Program-made: the position numbers and the translations under genes
The notes under the pieces: model-generated
Databases searched by the model: none
What the model was told of the DNA's origin: nothing
The model's input: the letters and a program-made list of their open reading frames with translations, nothing else
Source: Ningiella ruwaisensis
GTDB taxonomy: Bacteria > Pseudomonadota > Gammaproteobacteria > Enterobacterales > Alteromonadaceae
Assembly: GCF_004798935.1 (NCBI RefSeq)
Contig: NZ_RAHT01000002.1
Coordinates: 186,001 to 250,000 of the forward strand
Direction of reading: 5' to 3'
Length of the DNA stretch: 64,000 bases
Part shown: positions 44,364 through 53,643 of the stretch, piece by piece
Layout of the letters: each line of letters starts with the position of its first letter
Numbering within the stretch: the stretch's first letter is position 1

Positions 44364-45269
44364 ATGCAGTCGATTCCGCTTGTATTTCATCCTATCTATA
44401 GCCAGCTTGATTTGCCCGAACGACATCGCTTCCCCATTGAAAAATATCAGGGCATAAAAGATCGCTTACGCCAGCTAGGGGTGCCTGAAGAGCAGTTTAT
44501 TGAGCCAGAAGCTTTAGATTTAGCGAAAGTAAAGACCGTTTACGATCCTAATTATATCGAAGCACTCGCTACCGGAACGCTCGACCCTAAAGCAATGCGT
44601 CGTATTGGCTTTCCCTGGTCTGAACAACTGGTAAAACGTACCTTTACGGCTGCGGCAGGCACGGTACTCACTGCAGAGCTTGCCTTAAAACATGGCAAAG
44701 CACTTAATCTCACTGGCGGCTATCATCACGCTTTTTCTAATTTTGGCTCCGGGTTTTGTATGGTCAATGATTTGTATTTGGCCGCTCTTGCCATGCTTAA
44801 TCATGAGCATATAGACAAAGTATTAGTATTTGACTGCGACGTGCATCAGGGAGATGGCACCGCAAAGTTGGCTGAAAATAACCCTCACGTATATACCGTG
44901 TCTATTCACGGAGAGAAAAACTTTCCTTATCGAAAACAGTATTCGGATTTAGACTTTCCGCTTGTAAAAGGAACGTCGGACGCATTGTTTTTAGCAACCG
45001 TGCAAGAGGCCTTGTCAATGGCAATTACCTACGCACAGCCCGATGCGGTAATTTACGATGCGGGTGTAGATGTGCATATTAACGACGATCTGGGGCATTT
45101 GGACATCAGCACAGACGGCGTCTATGCGCGTGACAAGTTTGTTTTTGACACATGCGAGAGACTCAATTTGCCCATCGCTGCGGTTATAGGCGGTGGGTAC
45201 CAAAGAGATATTGATGCCTTGGTTGATGTGCATTTGCAATTATTCAGAGCAGCAGGCGTGGTCGCTTAA
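44364..45269 (+). CDS. Histone-deacetylase superfamily Zn-dependent deacetylase/amidohydrolase
   Basis: A 301-residue enzyme of the arginase/deacetylase fold. The conserved GGYHHAFSNFGSGFCMVND stretch (start of the active site), the zinc ligands in VFDCDVHQGDGT (Asp and His) and the third ligand in IYDAGVDVHINDDLG are present. Bacterial relatives remove acetyl groups from polyamines, acetoin-pathway proteins or other small amides. The sequence resembles the HDAC11-like class. It is a single gene without informative neighbours. Confidence 0.9.
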   Translation: MQSIPLVFHPIYSQLDLPERHRFPIEKYQGIKDRLRQLGVPEEQFIEPEALDLAKVKTVYDPNYIEALATGTLDPKAMRRIGFPWSEQLVKRTFTAAAGTVLTAELALKHGKALNLTGGYHHAFSNFGSGFCMVNDLYLAALAMLNHEHIDKVLVFDCDVHQGDGTAKLAENNPHVYTVSIHGEKNFPYRKQYSDLDFPLVKGTSDALFLATVQEALSMAITYAQPDAVIYDAGVDVHINDDLGHLDISTDGVYARDKFVFDTCERLNLPIAAVIGGGYQRDIDALVDVHLQLFRAAGVVA

Positions 45270-45320
45270 CGTTTCCAAAGTCGCTTTATGTTATCTGATT
45301 AATCTAATCAAATTGATTGC

Positions 45321-45364
45321 ATACTGATTTTTCATCCAGTACAATCTGTACAAATTATCAGTAT
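45321..45364 (+). promoter_or_regulatory. Inverted repeats just before the WYL regulator gene
   Basis: ATACTGAT (45321-45328) is mirrored by ATCAGTAT (45357-45364), and GTACA-ATC-TGTAC lies between them (45339-45351). The block ends 12 bases before the ATG at 45377. This is a natural place for autoregulation, though the arms are short and the centres do not coincide. Confidence 0.35.
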
Positions 45365-45376
45365 AAGAGATTAAAA

Positions 45377-46300
45377 ATGACGCTTGCGGCAACACATGGA
45401 CTTATTGAGCAAAGACTAGCAGAGCTTTCACTATCTCAGCGCGAACGTTTAGCCTTTATTGATTTTAATTTACAGTTTTTTGGAAAAGTGTCGAGAAGCG
45501 ATATCATCCAACGTTTCAAGACCGGACTTGCCGCCAGCACGAGAGATTTTGCAGCATATCGTGATCTAGCGCCCGACAATCTCACACTTGATCATTCGAC
45601 CAAACAATATTATCGCACTTCCCACTTCAAACCTTTGTTTTCGTTCTCGGCAGACACCATTTTGCAATCGGTAAGCAAAGGCTTTAGTGATGGCATTACC
45701 AGCGATACACAGCCTTCGGAACACTGTTTTGAAGCGGTTCAGCTTATCCACCCGGAATTGGACATTATCGCCACATTGATGCGCGCCATTCATAATCAGC
45801 AAGCTTGCATGGTGCGATATGTTTCGGTCAGCTCCGGAGAAAGCCAGAGAAGAATTGTGCCACATGCCATTATCAACAATGGTCATCGTTGGCATGTACG
45901 CGCCTTTGACGGCAAAAGCCAATCCTTTAGAGATTTTGTGTGCACGCGATTTACTGAGGTACAGGAGCTCGGAGATGTAAGTGATAAAAGCGAATTGGCG
46001 GATGCCGATACGCAATTTAATAGCATGGTTGAGCTTATTCTCGTGCCCCATCCAGGTATAAAGAATGCAAAAGCCATTGAAATGGATTATGCCATGCAGG
46101 ATGGTCGCAAAAAAATGCGGGTTCGAGCGGCACTGGCTGCGTATATTCTAAGGCAGTGGCAAGTCGATTGCTCGCAAGATGCCCGGATAATTAATCAAGG
46201 TTGTCAATTAGCATTGAAAAACTTAAGCGTGCTTGAAAACATAGAAAACCCGCAGTTAGTTCCAGGGTATGTAAATCGTGTTAATTTTTTGCAAAATTAA
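45377..46300 (+). CDS. WYL-domain transcriptional regulator
   Basis: A 307-residue protein. I chose ATG at 45377; an in-frame TTG 60 bases upstream has no ribosome site and would lie inside the inverted-repeat block. The N-terminus (about 20-75) is a winged-helix-like region (SLSQRERLAFIDFNLQFFGKVSRSDIIQRF). Residues about 130-210 are a WYL ligand-binding domain (RRIVPHAIINNGHRWHVRAFD). A WCX-like C-terminal part follows. Related regulators respond to nucleic-acid or nucleotide ligands, and many control phage defence or DNA repair; no such genes are adjacent here. Confidence 0.8.
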   Translation: MTLAATHGLIEQRLAELSLSQRERLAFIDFNLQFFGKVSRSDIIQRFKTGLAASTRDFAAYRDLAPDNLTLDHSTKQYYRTSHFKPLFSFSADTILQSVSKGFSDGITSDTQPSEHCFEAVQLIHPELDIIATLMRAIHNQQACMVRYVSVSSGESQRRIVPHAIINNGHRWHVRAFDGKSQSFRDFVCTRFTEVQELGDVSDKSELADADTQFNSMVELILVPHPGIKNAKAIEMDYAMQDGRKKMRVRAALAAYILRQWQVDCSQDARIINQGCQLALKNLSVLENIENPQLVPGYVNRVNFLQN

Positions 46301-46385
46301 TGAACCTGACACCCAAGCGTTGGTCTCAAATGTTGGTTTCTTACAGCAAAAATCAGCATCTATTGCGTGAATCAAGGGAAGAACA

Positions 46386-46790
46386 ATGAGTGAAAATGCA
46401 GAGCATCACCTAAACAACATTCAGAGCCAGACTCAAAAATTTAACGAAGCACTTGTTAAAATGACGGTTTTGCTCTACCAAATTGATGGCAAAATCACCT
46501 TAACAGAGCAAGACTACTTTGAAGAACTTACGAATAAGTTAAAGTGGACATCTGGGACGGTTTTACCTGCATTTCTTAGCCAGGCAATTCATGAAGCCCG
46601 AGAAGCGATAGCGCAAGGTCAGGAGCGTGAGTATCTTCGCAACCTCGGCGACGACCTGAACATTGACCCGGCAAGAGCCTTTGAAGTCGCCATGGATATT
46701 ACCGCGGTAGATGGCAAGCGAAGCGACGAAGAACTTGAATTACTTTCTTTATTGTCAAATCGCGTGCTTGCCAGAGGCCTTGTTGCCTAA
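46386..46790 (+). CDS. TerB-like helical protein
   Basis: A 134-residue all-helical cytoplasmic protein. The pattern of two similar halves, YQIDGKITLTEQDYFEEL and TAVDGKRSDEELELLSLL, each with an acidic DGK metal-site-like turn, matches the TerB/tellurite-resistance-like fold. The cellular role of stand-alone TerB-like proteins is unclear, possibly metal or membrane stress sensing. AGGGAAG precedes the ATG. Confidence 0.7.
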   Translation: MSENAEHHLNNIQSQTQKFNEALVKMTVLLYQIDGKITLTEQDYFEELTNKLKWTSGTVLPAFLSQAIHEAREAIAQGQEREYLRNLGDDLNIDPARAFEVAMDITAVDGKRSDEELELLSLLSNRVLARGLVA

Positions 46791-46921
46791 GATGCACAAG
46801 CTTAATAGAAATAACTAAGCGCGGTGGGCGGTGTTTATTTTCAACTCTGACATACTGAGCCTTTTAGTGTGCTATGACTGTTCTGCTTTAGATTGCCTTT
46901 CGTTAAAATAGTAGTTCTCAA

Positions 46922-47683
46922 TTAGTCTAATCTAACCTGAGAACTGCCTCTTGGCTTTTGCACTTGAAAAATCCGCTCGTATTTTTTACAAACAATGTAG
47001 GAAGCAATCGAACCTATTACGCCCGGCGCGACCCAAAACACAATTTGCCATTCGCCCAAGTCAGTAAATAAAGTACGCCCTCCAAAGGCCAAAAACGCAG
47101 TATATGCCCCAATCCCAGAGCCAATCATGCCTCCAATATGCTCAAGCACCCATTGATTTTTAGCTACTTCTTTTCGCAGGCTATACCTAAGCATTGTACT
47201 GGCAACCGCGATCCCAAGTGCAGCGAATATGATATATAAAGCTGCCCCTCTCATCATTCCTGCTGCGAGCAAAATAAAGCCGCCAAAAAACAAAGCCCAT
47301 ATCGGCAGCAAATAATTTAATGTATTAAGCATTACTCTATCAGACTTAGCCTTTAATACCGCAATACCATGCCGGGTACTGGTGAAGCTTAAAATAGCCA
47401 AATAAAACAGAAAGCCAGCTAAAGACCGAGACTGTTCAACAAATTGTTCAGCATAAGGTTCAGATGCATGTTCAGGCCGAATGGTGAGAGGAAAGGCAAA
47501 GGTCATAGTTGCCATGATAGCTCCCGTTCCCGCCACCAAATACATGGTGATTTTATAAAAGCGGCCAAACTTGATGTGATTTAATTGACCTTTTCTCGTG
47601 AAAATGGGCACCCAAAAAAGCGCAAGGGCGGCCGTACCGAATAAGATGTGAAAGGCAAACATAACAGTATGTATCGTACTCAT
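46922..47683 (-). CDS. Seven-helix integral membrane protein of unknown function
   Basis: A 253-residue protein with seven or so membrane helices (AFHILFGTAALALFWV, ITMYLVAGTGAIMATMTFAF, and so on). The start at 47683 is preferred over one 21 codons upstream because the upstream codons are polar and basic, while a GAGAG ribosome-site-like sequence precedes this ATG. Several His residues at helix ends (FHILFG, RHGIAV, LEHIGG) recall haem- or quinone-binding or DUF2306-like proteins, but this is weak. It is divergent from a two-component pair and may be its target or accessory protein. Confidence 0.7.
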   Translation of the reverse strand: MSTIHTVMFAFHILFGTAALALFWVPIFTRKGQLNHIKFGRFYKITMYLVAGTGAIMATMTFAFPLTIRPEHASEPYAEQFVEQSRSLAGFLFYLAILSFTSTRHGIAVLKAKSDRVMLNTLNYLLPIWALFFGGFILLAAGMMRGAALYIIFAALGIAVASTMLRYSLRKEVAKNQWVLEHIGGMIGSGIGAYTAFLAFGGRTLFTDLGEWQIVFWVAPGVIGSIASYIVCKKYERIFQVQKPRGSSQVRLD

Positions 47684-47894
47684 AGCATTCTCTCTTGTAT
47701 CTCTTGTATAGAAACCTTGATGATGGAAGCGAATGCGCTTCTTCAACCAAGCTCATCATAGAAAATGCATTAATTGCTTATCAGTGCCAAAGGTCACTTA
47801 ATTTAATATGACTTTTTACCTATAGGCCAAACCAGATAAAAACTGTTAGTCTTTTAATCATTTACAGGCCCACCAAAAACTACGAGATAGCAAT

Positions 47895-49025
47895 ATGCCC
47901 AAACACCTTTATAGCCTGCCAGTTTTGTCGGGTTTTATAACCTGGCTAGTCGTTTCAGGCTTAAGCATAAACGTGATGTTGAATAACGATTTCTCACTAC
48001 AAGCGATTGGGATTGCTGCCTGTCTATACCTCATCTATGTCAGCTTGTGGCTTCTTTTAGTAAGTGACGATAGTTCACAAAAGTTAAAACGTGCAAAAAG
48101 CGTTGCAACCGTGGTGATGTTCTGTGTTGTTATCGGGATTTATTTTGCGGTTCCACTCTCGTTCAATAGTATATTGATGGGGATTTTATGCGGTGCTCTG
48201 CCCTATCTATTCACTATTCGCACTGCGCTGATAATAGGTTCGCTGTGGTCGCTGCCTTTGTATTTTGTGTTCCGATTTTATTGGAACGACGAACATATGT
48301 TTGTGACGGCATTGCTGTTTTGGACCTTTAACATGTTTGCGATAACCATGATCCACACAACCCTCAAAGAGCAGCAAGCAAAGGAAAAAGCGGAAGAGAG
48401 TAATCGTCAATTAGTTAGTATGCAGGCGCTGCTGAACGAAGCGAGCAAACAAAGTGAACGTGTGCGTATTGCGCGCAATATTCATGACCTATTGGGACAT
48501 CACCTAACAGCACTAAGCATCAATTTGCAGGTTGCCAGCCTGCAAAGCGAGGGAGAGGTCAAAGCCAACATCGAAAAGTGTCACGGCCTGGCAAAACTTT
48601 TGTTAAGTGATGTAAGAGAAGCGGTAAGCGATATTCGAAACAAAGGGGAAGTTGACCTCAAAACAGCAATTCACAGCATTGTCGAGCAGGTTCCAAATCT
48701 AGAGGTGGATGTGAATATAGCAAAGGAACTACACATTGAAGATATACACATAGCCGACACCATCATTAAATGCATTCAGGAATCCATCACGAATACTTTA
48801 CGTCACGCCAGGGGCAAGCACCTGGACATCGACTTATCTGCATCTGGAGGCTCATTAGTCTTGGATATTACAAACGATGGCGAGGTGAACAAGATCTTAA
48901 AGATTGGAAACGGACTTACAGGCATGAAAGAACGCATTGAATTATTAAGTGGGAAGATAGCCTTCTATACGCAAAAAAATAGCTTTAAAACGCAAATTGA
49001 AATTCCCATGGTGACAAATGATTAA
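47895..49025 (+). CDS. NarL-family sensor histidine kinase (HisKA_3 type)
   Basis: A 376-residue kinase. Five or six membrane helices (about 8-155) form the sensor region with very short loops, as in DesK-like membrane sensors. HisKA_3 follows, with His197 in RIARNIHDLLGHHLTALS. The HATPase has CIQESITNTLRHARG and GNGLTGMKERIELL. Its gene overlaps the LuxR-type regulator by 8 bases. The input might be a membrane property or redox state. Confidence 0.9.
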   Translation: MPKHLYSLPVLSGFITWLVVSGLSINVMLNNDFSLQAIGIAACLYLIYVSLWLLLVSDDSSQKLKRAKSVATVVMFCVVIGIYFAVPLSFNSILMGILCGALPYLFTIRTALIIGSLWSLPLYFVFRFYWNDEHMFVTALLFWTFNMFAITMIHTTLKEQQAKEKAEESNRQLVSMQALLNEASKQSERVRIARNIHDLLGHHLTALSINLQVASLQSEGEVKANIEKCHGLAKLLLSDVREAVSDIRNKGEVDLKTAIHSIVEQVPNLEVDVNIAKELHIEDIHIADTIIKCIQESITNTLRHARGKHLDIDLSASGGSLVLDITNDGEVNKILKIGNGLTGMKERIELLSGKIAFYTQKNSFKTQIEIPMVTND

Positions 49026-49662
49026 ACTGCTTATTGTAGATGACCAAACGCTTGTCAGACAGGGCATTAACAGCCTGTTGGCCTTATCAAGCAAAGTAGA
49101 AGTTGTGGCGCAGGCTGAAAATGGTCAGCAAGCCCTCGATGCTTTGGAGCAATGTAAAAGTGTTGATGTAGTGTTGATGGACATTCGCATGCCAGTTAAA
49201 AACGGCATTGAAACCTTAAAAGCGATGCAGACACTGAATACAGCGCCACCTGTTATTATGCTTACCACTTTTGATGACCATGAATCGGTTATGCAAGCTA
49301 TAAAAGCAGGCGCAAAGGGGTATTTATTAAAAGATGTCTCTTTAGATACGCTGGTAGAAAGCATCGAAACGGTTCATCAAGGCAAAACGCTGATACAGCC
49401 CGCCATTACAGAGCGCCTCATTTCAGGCTTGCAAGGCAAAAAGTCCGAATTTGAATCAGCTGATTTACCTGAAGCATTAAGCCAGCGAGAAACCGAAATT
49501 TTGCGTTTAATGGCAGCCGGTTGCTCGAACAAAGAAATGGCTGAAAGCCTGTTTCGCTCCGAAGGCACTATAAAAAATCAGGTATCCAGCATTCTTGCCA
49601 AACTAGGCGTCCGCGACCGCACCCGCGCGGTACTCAAGGCCATTGAGTTAGGTATGATTTAA
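49018..49662 (+). CDS. NarL/FixJ-family response regulator with LuxR-type HTH
   Basis: A 214-residue regulator. The receiver domain has Asp8/Asp9 and phospho-acceptor Asp55 (VVLMDIRMP), with Lys in YLLKDVSL. The C-terminal HTH (LSQRETEILRLMAAGCSNKEMAESL, recognition part GTIKNQVSSILAKLGV) is a typical LuxR/GerE domain. It is the partner of the kinase encoded immediately upstream. Targets are unknown; the divergent membrane protein gene is one candidate. Confidence 0.92.
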   Translation: MIKLLIVDDQTLVRQGINSLLALSSKVEVVAQAENGQQALDALEQCKSVDVVLMDIRMPVKNGIETLKAMQTLNTAPPVIMLTTFDDHESVMQAIKAGAKGYLLKDVSLDTLVESIETVHQGKTLIQPAITERLISGLQGKKSEFESADLPEALSQRETEILRLMAAGCSNKEMAESLFRSEGTIKNQVSSILAKLGVRDRTRAVLKAIELGMI

Positions 49663-49674
49663 GGCGTTAGGCTC

Positions 49675-51021
49675 CTATGCTGCAGGTAAAATCACGCGAA
49701 CCTGCAATCCGCCTCCTTTTATATTGCTCAAAGAGATATGTCCATGGTGCGCGTCTACAATTTCTCGACACAAGGCCAAACCTAAGCCACTCCCATTCGA
49801 TTTGGTCGAATAAAAAGGAATCAGTGCGTTTTGCAGTGAGGTCTCGCTCATTCCCTTACCTTTGTCTGTTACGCTGATTAAGGTCTGTTGTCGGCTGGCT
49901 CGCGTTTGTATATCGATGGAAATATGCTCTGGGCTTGAGCCGGATTCATGCGCATTTTTTAATAGATTTATCAAAAGCTGTTCTAGCTGTGTTTCATCAG
50001 CAAGAATTTGATACGACTGCTGCGTGTCGTAAGTAAAGCGCCATTGCTGAGAGAGTTTTGCCAGTAAAACTTGACTGTTAATAACTTGCAAATTTGGCTC
50101 GGGTATTTTGGCAAATTTACCGTAACCTTGCACAAATTCACTCAAATGTTTTATACGTTCATCTATTGTCGCAAAAACTCTTACCAGGCGATTATCGGAT
50201 AATTGCACGCCTATCAGACGGCCGCTATGCAGCATTGACGAAATTGGTCCGAGGCTATTGTTTAACTCGTGACTGATCACCCGTATCACCTTTTTCCATA
50301 CGCTTACCTCCTGACGGCTGATTTCGCGTGTGAGCTGCTTTAGGATGTATAGTTGATGAGACTCGTTATTCAGTAAAAATTCGCCTATCGCTATGTGCCA
50401 GGTTTGCATGGCCCCTTCGTCTGTCGGCTTGTCTTTGTAAGTATGTTTAGTCTCTGAATCTGCTTGATTGTTGTAGGTAAACAAGCCTTCTTTTTTCTGT
50501 AAGATGGCATCTCTTACCGCACCGGAGCTAACCTCCAGAATATTTTCGAGCAAATGCCCCTCGATGCGCTCATTGAAATTAAAAAAACGTTGGGCGGCCA
50601 GATTACCAAATACAATTTGTCCTCTGCTATTAACCAGAAAAAGGACTTCAGGAGAACTTTGTGTGATTTTATCCAATAATAATTCGCGCTGATACAACCA
50701 GCGTTTTTCTTGCCTTAGCGCATCAATCGTTTGGTTATACAGTCGACACAGATCGCCAATTTCATCCTGCTTATTGTAAGACAAGGTGGCCGAATACTGT
50801 TTATCTTTCAAATTCAATAATCCCAGCTCCAGCGCCGAAAGCCCTTCTTTAAGATCGCTAAACAAAAACCGGGCAATAAGGCCAAAAACAACGATGATAA
50901 GCGCGCAAATAAACAGCTTTTTCGTCAAAGTCCAATCAGGCAAAAAAAATACAGGAGCCGCGGCCACAACGGCCAAGAGCATAACAATAAAGACTATCCG
51001 ATTTGAGATACTAAGCTTCAT
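49675..51021 (-). CDS. NtrY-like sensor histidine kinase of the ABC efflux operon
   Basis: A 448-residue membrane kinase. Two close membrane helices (about 8-27 and 33-50) leave almost no periplasmic part. HAMP (about 50-105), PAS (about 115-215), HisKA with VISHELNNSLGPI, and HATPase with LLINLLKNAHESG and GSGLGLALCREIV follow. The NtrB/NtrY-style HELNN box fits a partner of an NtrC-family activator, whose gene overlaps by one base. It is last in the efflux cluster, so sensing of envelope stress or of the exported compound is likely. Confidence 0.88.
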   Translation of the reverse strand: MKLSISNRIVFIVMLLAVVAAAPVFFLPDWTLTKKLFICALIIVVFGLIARFLFSDLKEGLSALELGLLNLKDKQYSATLSYNKQDEIGDLCRLYNQTIDALRQEKRWLYQRELLLDKITQSSPEVLFLVNSRGQIVFGNLAAQRFFNFNERIEGHLLENILEVSSGAVRDAILQKKEGLFTYNNQADSETKHTYKDKPTDEGAMQTWHIAIGEFLLNNESHQLYILKQLTREISRQEVSVWKKVIRVISHELNNSLGPISSMLHSGRLIGVQLSDNRLVRVFATIDERIKHLSEFVQGYGKFAKIPEPNLQVINSQVLLAKLSQQWRFTYDTQQSYQILADETQLEQLLINLLKNAHESGSSPEHISIDIQTRASRQQTLISVTDKGKGMSETSLQNALIPFYSTKSNGSGLGLALCREIVDAHHGHISLSNIKGGGLQVRVILPAA

Positions 51022-52361
51022 TAATAGTCTATTTCAAACTTGTTAAGCCGACGATATAGAGCCTGCCGACTAAGGTTGAAGTGCCTGGCAACTTTAGCGA
51101 TGACCCCCTCAAAGTCTTTCATTGCTTTCATTAGCTCATCTTTGCTCGGCTCGTTAGACCGTATTTGACTGGAAGAGCGCGATTTATCGCCAGGCATCGC
51201 AAGATTAAAATCATCAAACTCGAGCAATCCATCAGGGTATAGCACAGAAACGCGCTTGCAGGCGTTTTCAAGCTCTCTGATGTTGCCAGGCCACTCATAA
51301 CTTTCGAGTTTATTCATCGCGTCTTTGGACACAAGCCTGTCGGGTAAAAAGTGCGCGATTAGCGGTGCAATATCATCGGGGCGTTGAGCAAGCGGCGTAA
51401 TTTTCAATTCAATAACATTTAATCGATAGTATAAATCTTCACGGAAACTTCCATCGTTTATCATTTCCTGAAGATCTGCATTGGTTGCAGAAATTAAGCG
51501 AACGTTTACCCTGATAGTATCCACTGAACCTAAGCGCTCAAATTCGCCGGTTTGTAAAACTCTAAGTAGTTTTGTTTGTCCTTCGTAAGATAAGTTACCG
51601 ATTTCATCCAAAAACAGCGTGCCGCCGTCTGCTGCCTCAAATCGGCCTATCCTGCGTTTTGTCGCGCCTGTGTAAGCGCCCGACTCTGCTCCGAATAATT
51701 CTGCTTCGATGAGGTCGGAAGGTAATGCGCCGCAGTTGACTCTCACAAAAGGTTTATTGGCAAAAGCAGAATTAGATTGGATCAGTTCAGCCACTTTCTC
51801 TTTACCCGAACCATTGGGACCACTGATAAAAACAGACACATCAGACTTTGCTACTTGCAAGGCCATATCGACCAGCTTTTGCATACTGGCACTGTTGTAA
51901 ACCAATCCAATTTTGTTTGCCGCAAGGCGACTCGTTTCATGCTCTTTCGATGCCCGCCTTAACCGCGCAGCTTCGCGCTTGGTTTTGCCAAGCTCAAGTA
52001 AGTTGCCCACGGTAGTGATTAATTTTTGGTCGTCCCAGGGTTTAGCAATGTAATCTGCTGCTCCGGCTTTTACCAGTTCGATAGCCTGAGCCAAATCTGT
52101 CCAGGCAGTGATTAATATAATGGGCATATCTGCCACCAGAGCTCTGAGCGCGTGAAACAGTGCAATCCCCTCCTCTCCAGAGGTTGTGTCACCCGTAAAA
52201 TTCATATCCTGAATAACGAGCGACACATCATGCTTGTTAACTAACTCTAAAGCCGATTTAGGAGTATTGGCAGTGAGAACTTCATAATTGTGAAGCTCCA
52301 ACAAAAGTGAGAGGGCCTCAAGCACCGCATTTGTGTCATCTACAACTAAGATTTTATCCAT
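51021..52361 (-). CDS. NtrC-family sigma-54 activator (REC-AAA+-Fis HTH)
   Basis: A 446-residue enhancer-binding protein. The receiver domain has Asp52 (VIQDMNFTG). The AAA+ domain has Walker A GPNGSGKE (181-188), the sigma-54-contact loop GAYTGA (229-234, the Tyr variant of GAFTGA) and Walker B TLFLDE. The C-terminal Fis-like HTH reads VIAKVARHFNLSRQALYRRL. It probably activates the efflux operon upstream, where a -24/-12 promoter and paired TGTCC/GGACA sites are found. It therefore appears to be self-encoded within the unit it controls. Confidence 0.92.
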   Translation of the reverse strand: MDKILVVDDTNAVLEALSLLLELHNYEVLTANTPKSALELVNKHDVSLVIQDMNFTGDTTSGEEGIALFHALRALVADMPIILITAWTDLAQAIELVKAGAADYIAKPWDDQKLITTVGNLLELGKTKREAARLRRASKEHETSRLAANKIGLVYNSASMQKLVDMALQVAKSDVSVFISGPNGSGKEKVAELIQSNSAFANKPFVRVNCGALPSDLIEAELFGAESGAYTGATKRRIGRFEAADGGTLFLDEIGNLSYEGQTKLLRVLQTGEFERLGSVDTIRVNVRLISATNADLQEMINDGSFREDLYYRLNVIELKITPLAQRPDDIAPLIAHFLPDRLVSKDAMNKLESYEWPGNIRELENACKRVSVLYPDGLLEFDDFNLAMPGDKSRSSSQIRSNEPSKDELMKAMKDFEGVIAKVARHFNLSRQALYRRLNKFEIDY

Positions 52362-52428
52362 CTCTTTTTATACCATCTTTTCTTTTTATGATTGTTCTTT
52401 TTATGATCCCTTTTCCGGGTCATTGAGA

Positions 52429-53634
52429 TTACACGCTGCGGGTTGCGATACTTGGCGAAATATTGGCCGCTCGATTGGCAGGAATAATAACTGACAACAC
52501 ACTAATGCAAAAGACAACAATTGCGGTGACGACAACATACATAATATCCAGTGCAGGTAATGAATATGCTTTAAGCAGCGCATCACCTAAATAGATGGCT
52601 CCCACAATACCAATTAGCAGGCCCGCGCTGCACACCATACTATTTTCAATCAAGAAATATCGCACTATGGCCGACTTTCTTGCTCCTAATGCTCTGCGAG
52701 TTCCGATTTGCTTGGTACGTTTACTGATATTGAACATGGTTAAGCCATAAATACCCAGTGCTGTAATCAAGACCAATACAACAATAAGCACTAGCAGCAT
52801 TCTTAGCATTAACATATCTCCCGCGTTATAAAGCGCTTTATCGTCATCCATGCCTATTACATTGCTCACCACTCTGTCACCGTTATTTTCAAGCATGAGG
52901 GCCTCAACTTGCTTCATCACACTTGCGCGTTCACTGGGCTCAGTTCTTACTAACATTTTTTGAAACGTTGACTCCACTACCATCGGAAAAATAATAAAAT
53001 TGTCAGCTTTACGATCTTTTAGCCAAGGCCCCATCATCTTTTCTACTACGCCGATAATCTGCACAGGATAAGGCCCCATAAATACTGTATTTCCCAAGCC
53101 ATCTCCATCTGGAAACATTTCTTCTACAAAGCTTTTAGACGCAATGGCGACCGTTGCCACTTGATCGGGTGAGCGCTGAATCACCACATCTTCCTGGTTG
53201 AAGTTGCGTCCTGCGATAATCTTTACTCCCAATGTATCAACAGAATTCTCATCTCCTAATACATAAGCTGCTCTCACTCCTCGACCTGTATCCGGAGGTG
53301 GCGCGGTATGGATAGATGATGCTGAACCACTTCCGGATAGCGGAATTTCTGACAGATTAACCGCGTTTATTACGCCGGGAATACCGCGCAATACACTTTC
53401 GTCAATTTCAATTTGTTGAAGCTGATCAAAATCTTCGACAAAACTTGTAATTGAAAAGCTAAAAATACTTTCTTCTGGGTAGCCTGTTTCCTGTTTCAGA
53501 TATTGAACGCGGTCGTAAATGATGAAGCTGGCATTGCTCACAATGGCGACTGTGATGGCAATTTGCACAAGCAACATCATTGCGCCGGCTTTGGAACGAA
53601 GTAAAGAATTGAAAATAGGTTTACATTCAAACAT
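52429..53634 (-). CDS. ABC efflux permease, FtsX/MacB-type (second permease)
   Basis: A 401-residue permease with helix 1 (about 18-38), a long periplasmic MacB-PCD-like domain (about 40-275) and three C-terminal helices of the FtsX fold (LLVLIVVLVLITALGIYGL, MVCSAGLLIGIVGAIYLG, MYVVVTAIVVFCISVLSV). The cytoplasmic loop TKQIGTRRALGARK is the conserved coupling motif to the ATPase. It is encoded 9 bases after the other permease, so a heterodimer is expected. Confidence 0.9.
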   Translation of the reverse strand: MFECKPIFNSLLRSKAGAMMLLVQIAITVAIVSNASFIIYDRVQYLKQETGYPEESIFSFSITSFVEDFDQLQQIEIDESVLRGIPGVINAVNLSEIPLSGSGSASSIHTAPPPDTGRGVRAAYVLGDENSVDTLGVKIIAGRNFNQEDVVIQRSPDQVATVAIASKSFVEEMFPDGDGLGNTVFMGPYPVQIIGVVEKMMGPWLKDRKADNFIIFPMVVESTFQKMLVRTEPSERASVMKQVEALMLENNGDRVVSNVIGMDDDKALYNAGDMLMLRMLLVLIVVLVLITALGIYGLTMFNISKRTKQIGTRRALGARKSAIVRYFLIENSMVCSAGLLIGIVGAIYLGDALLKAYSLPALDIMYVVVTAIVVFCISVLSVIIPANRAANISPSIATRSV

Positions 53635-53643
53635 GTCGCACTC

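Noticed and set aside
45566-46051. Open frame of 161 codons opposite the WYL regulator
   Set aside because: Shadow of a well-supported regulator gene; no recognisable domain.
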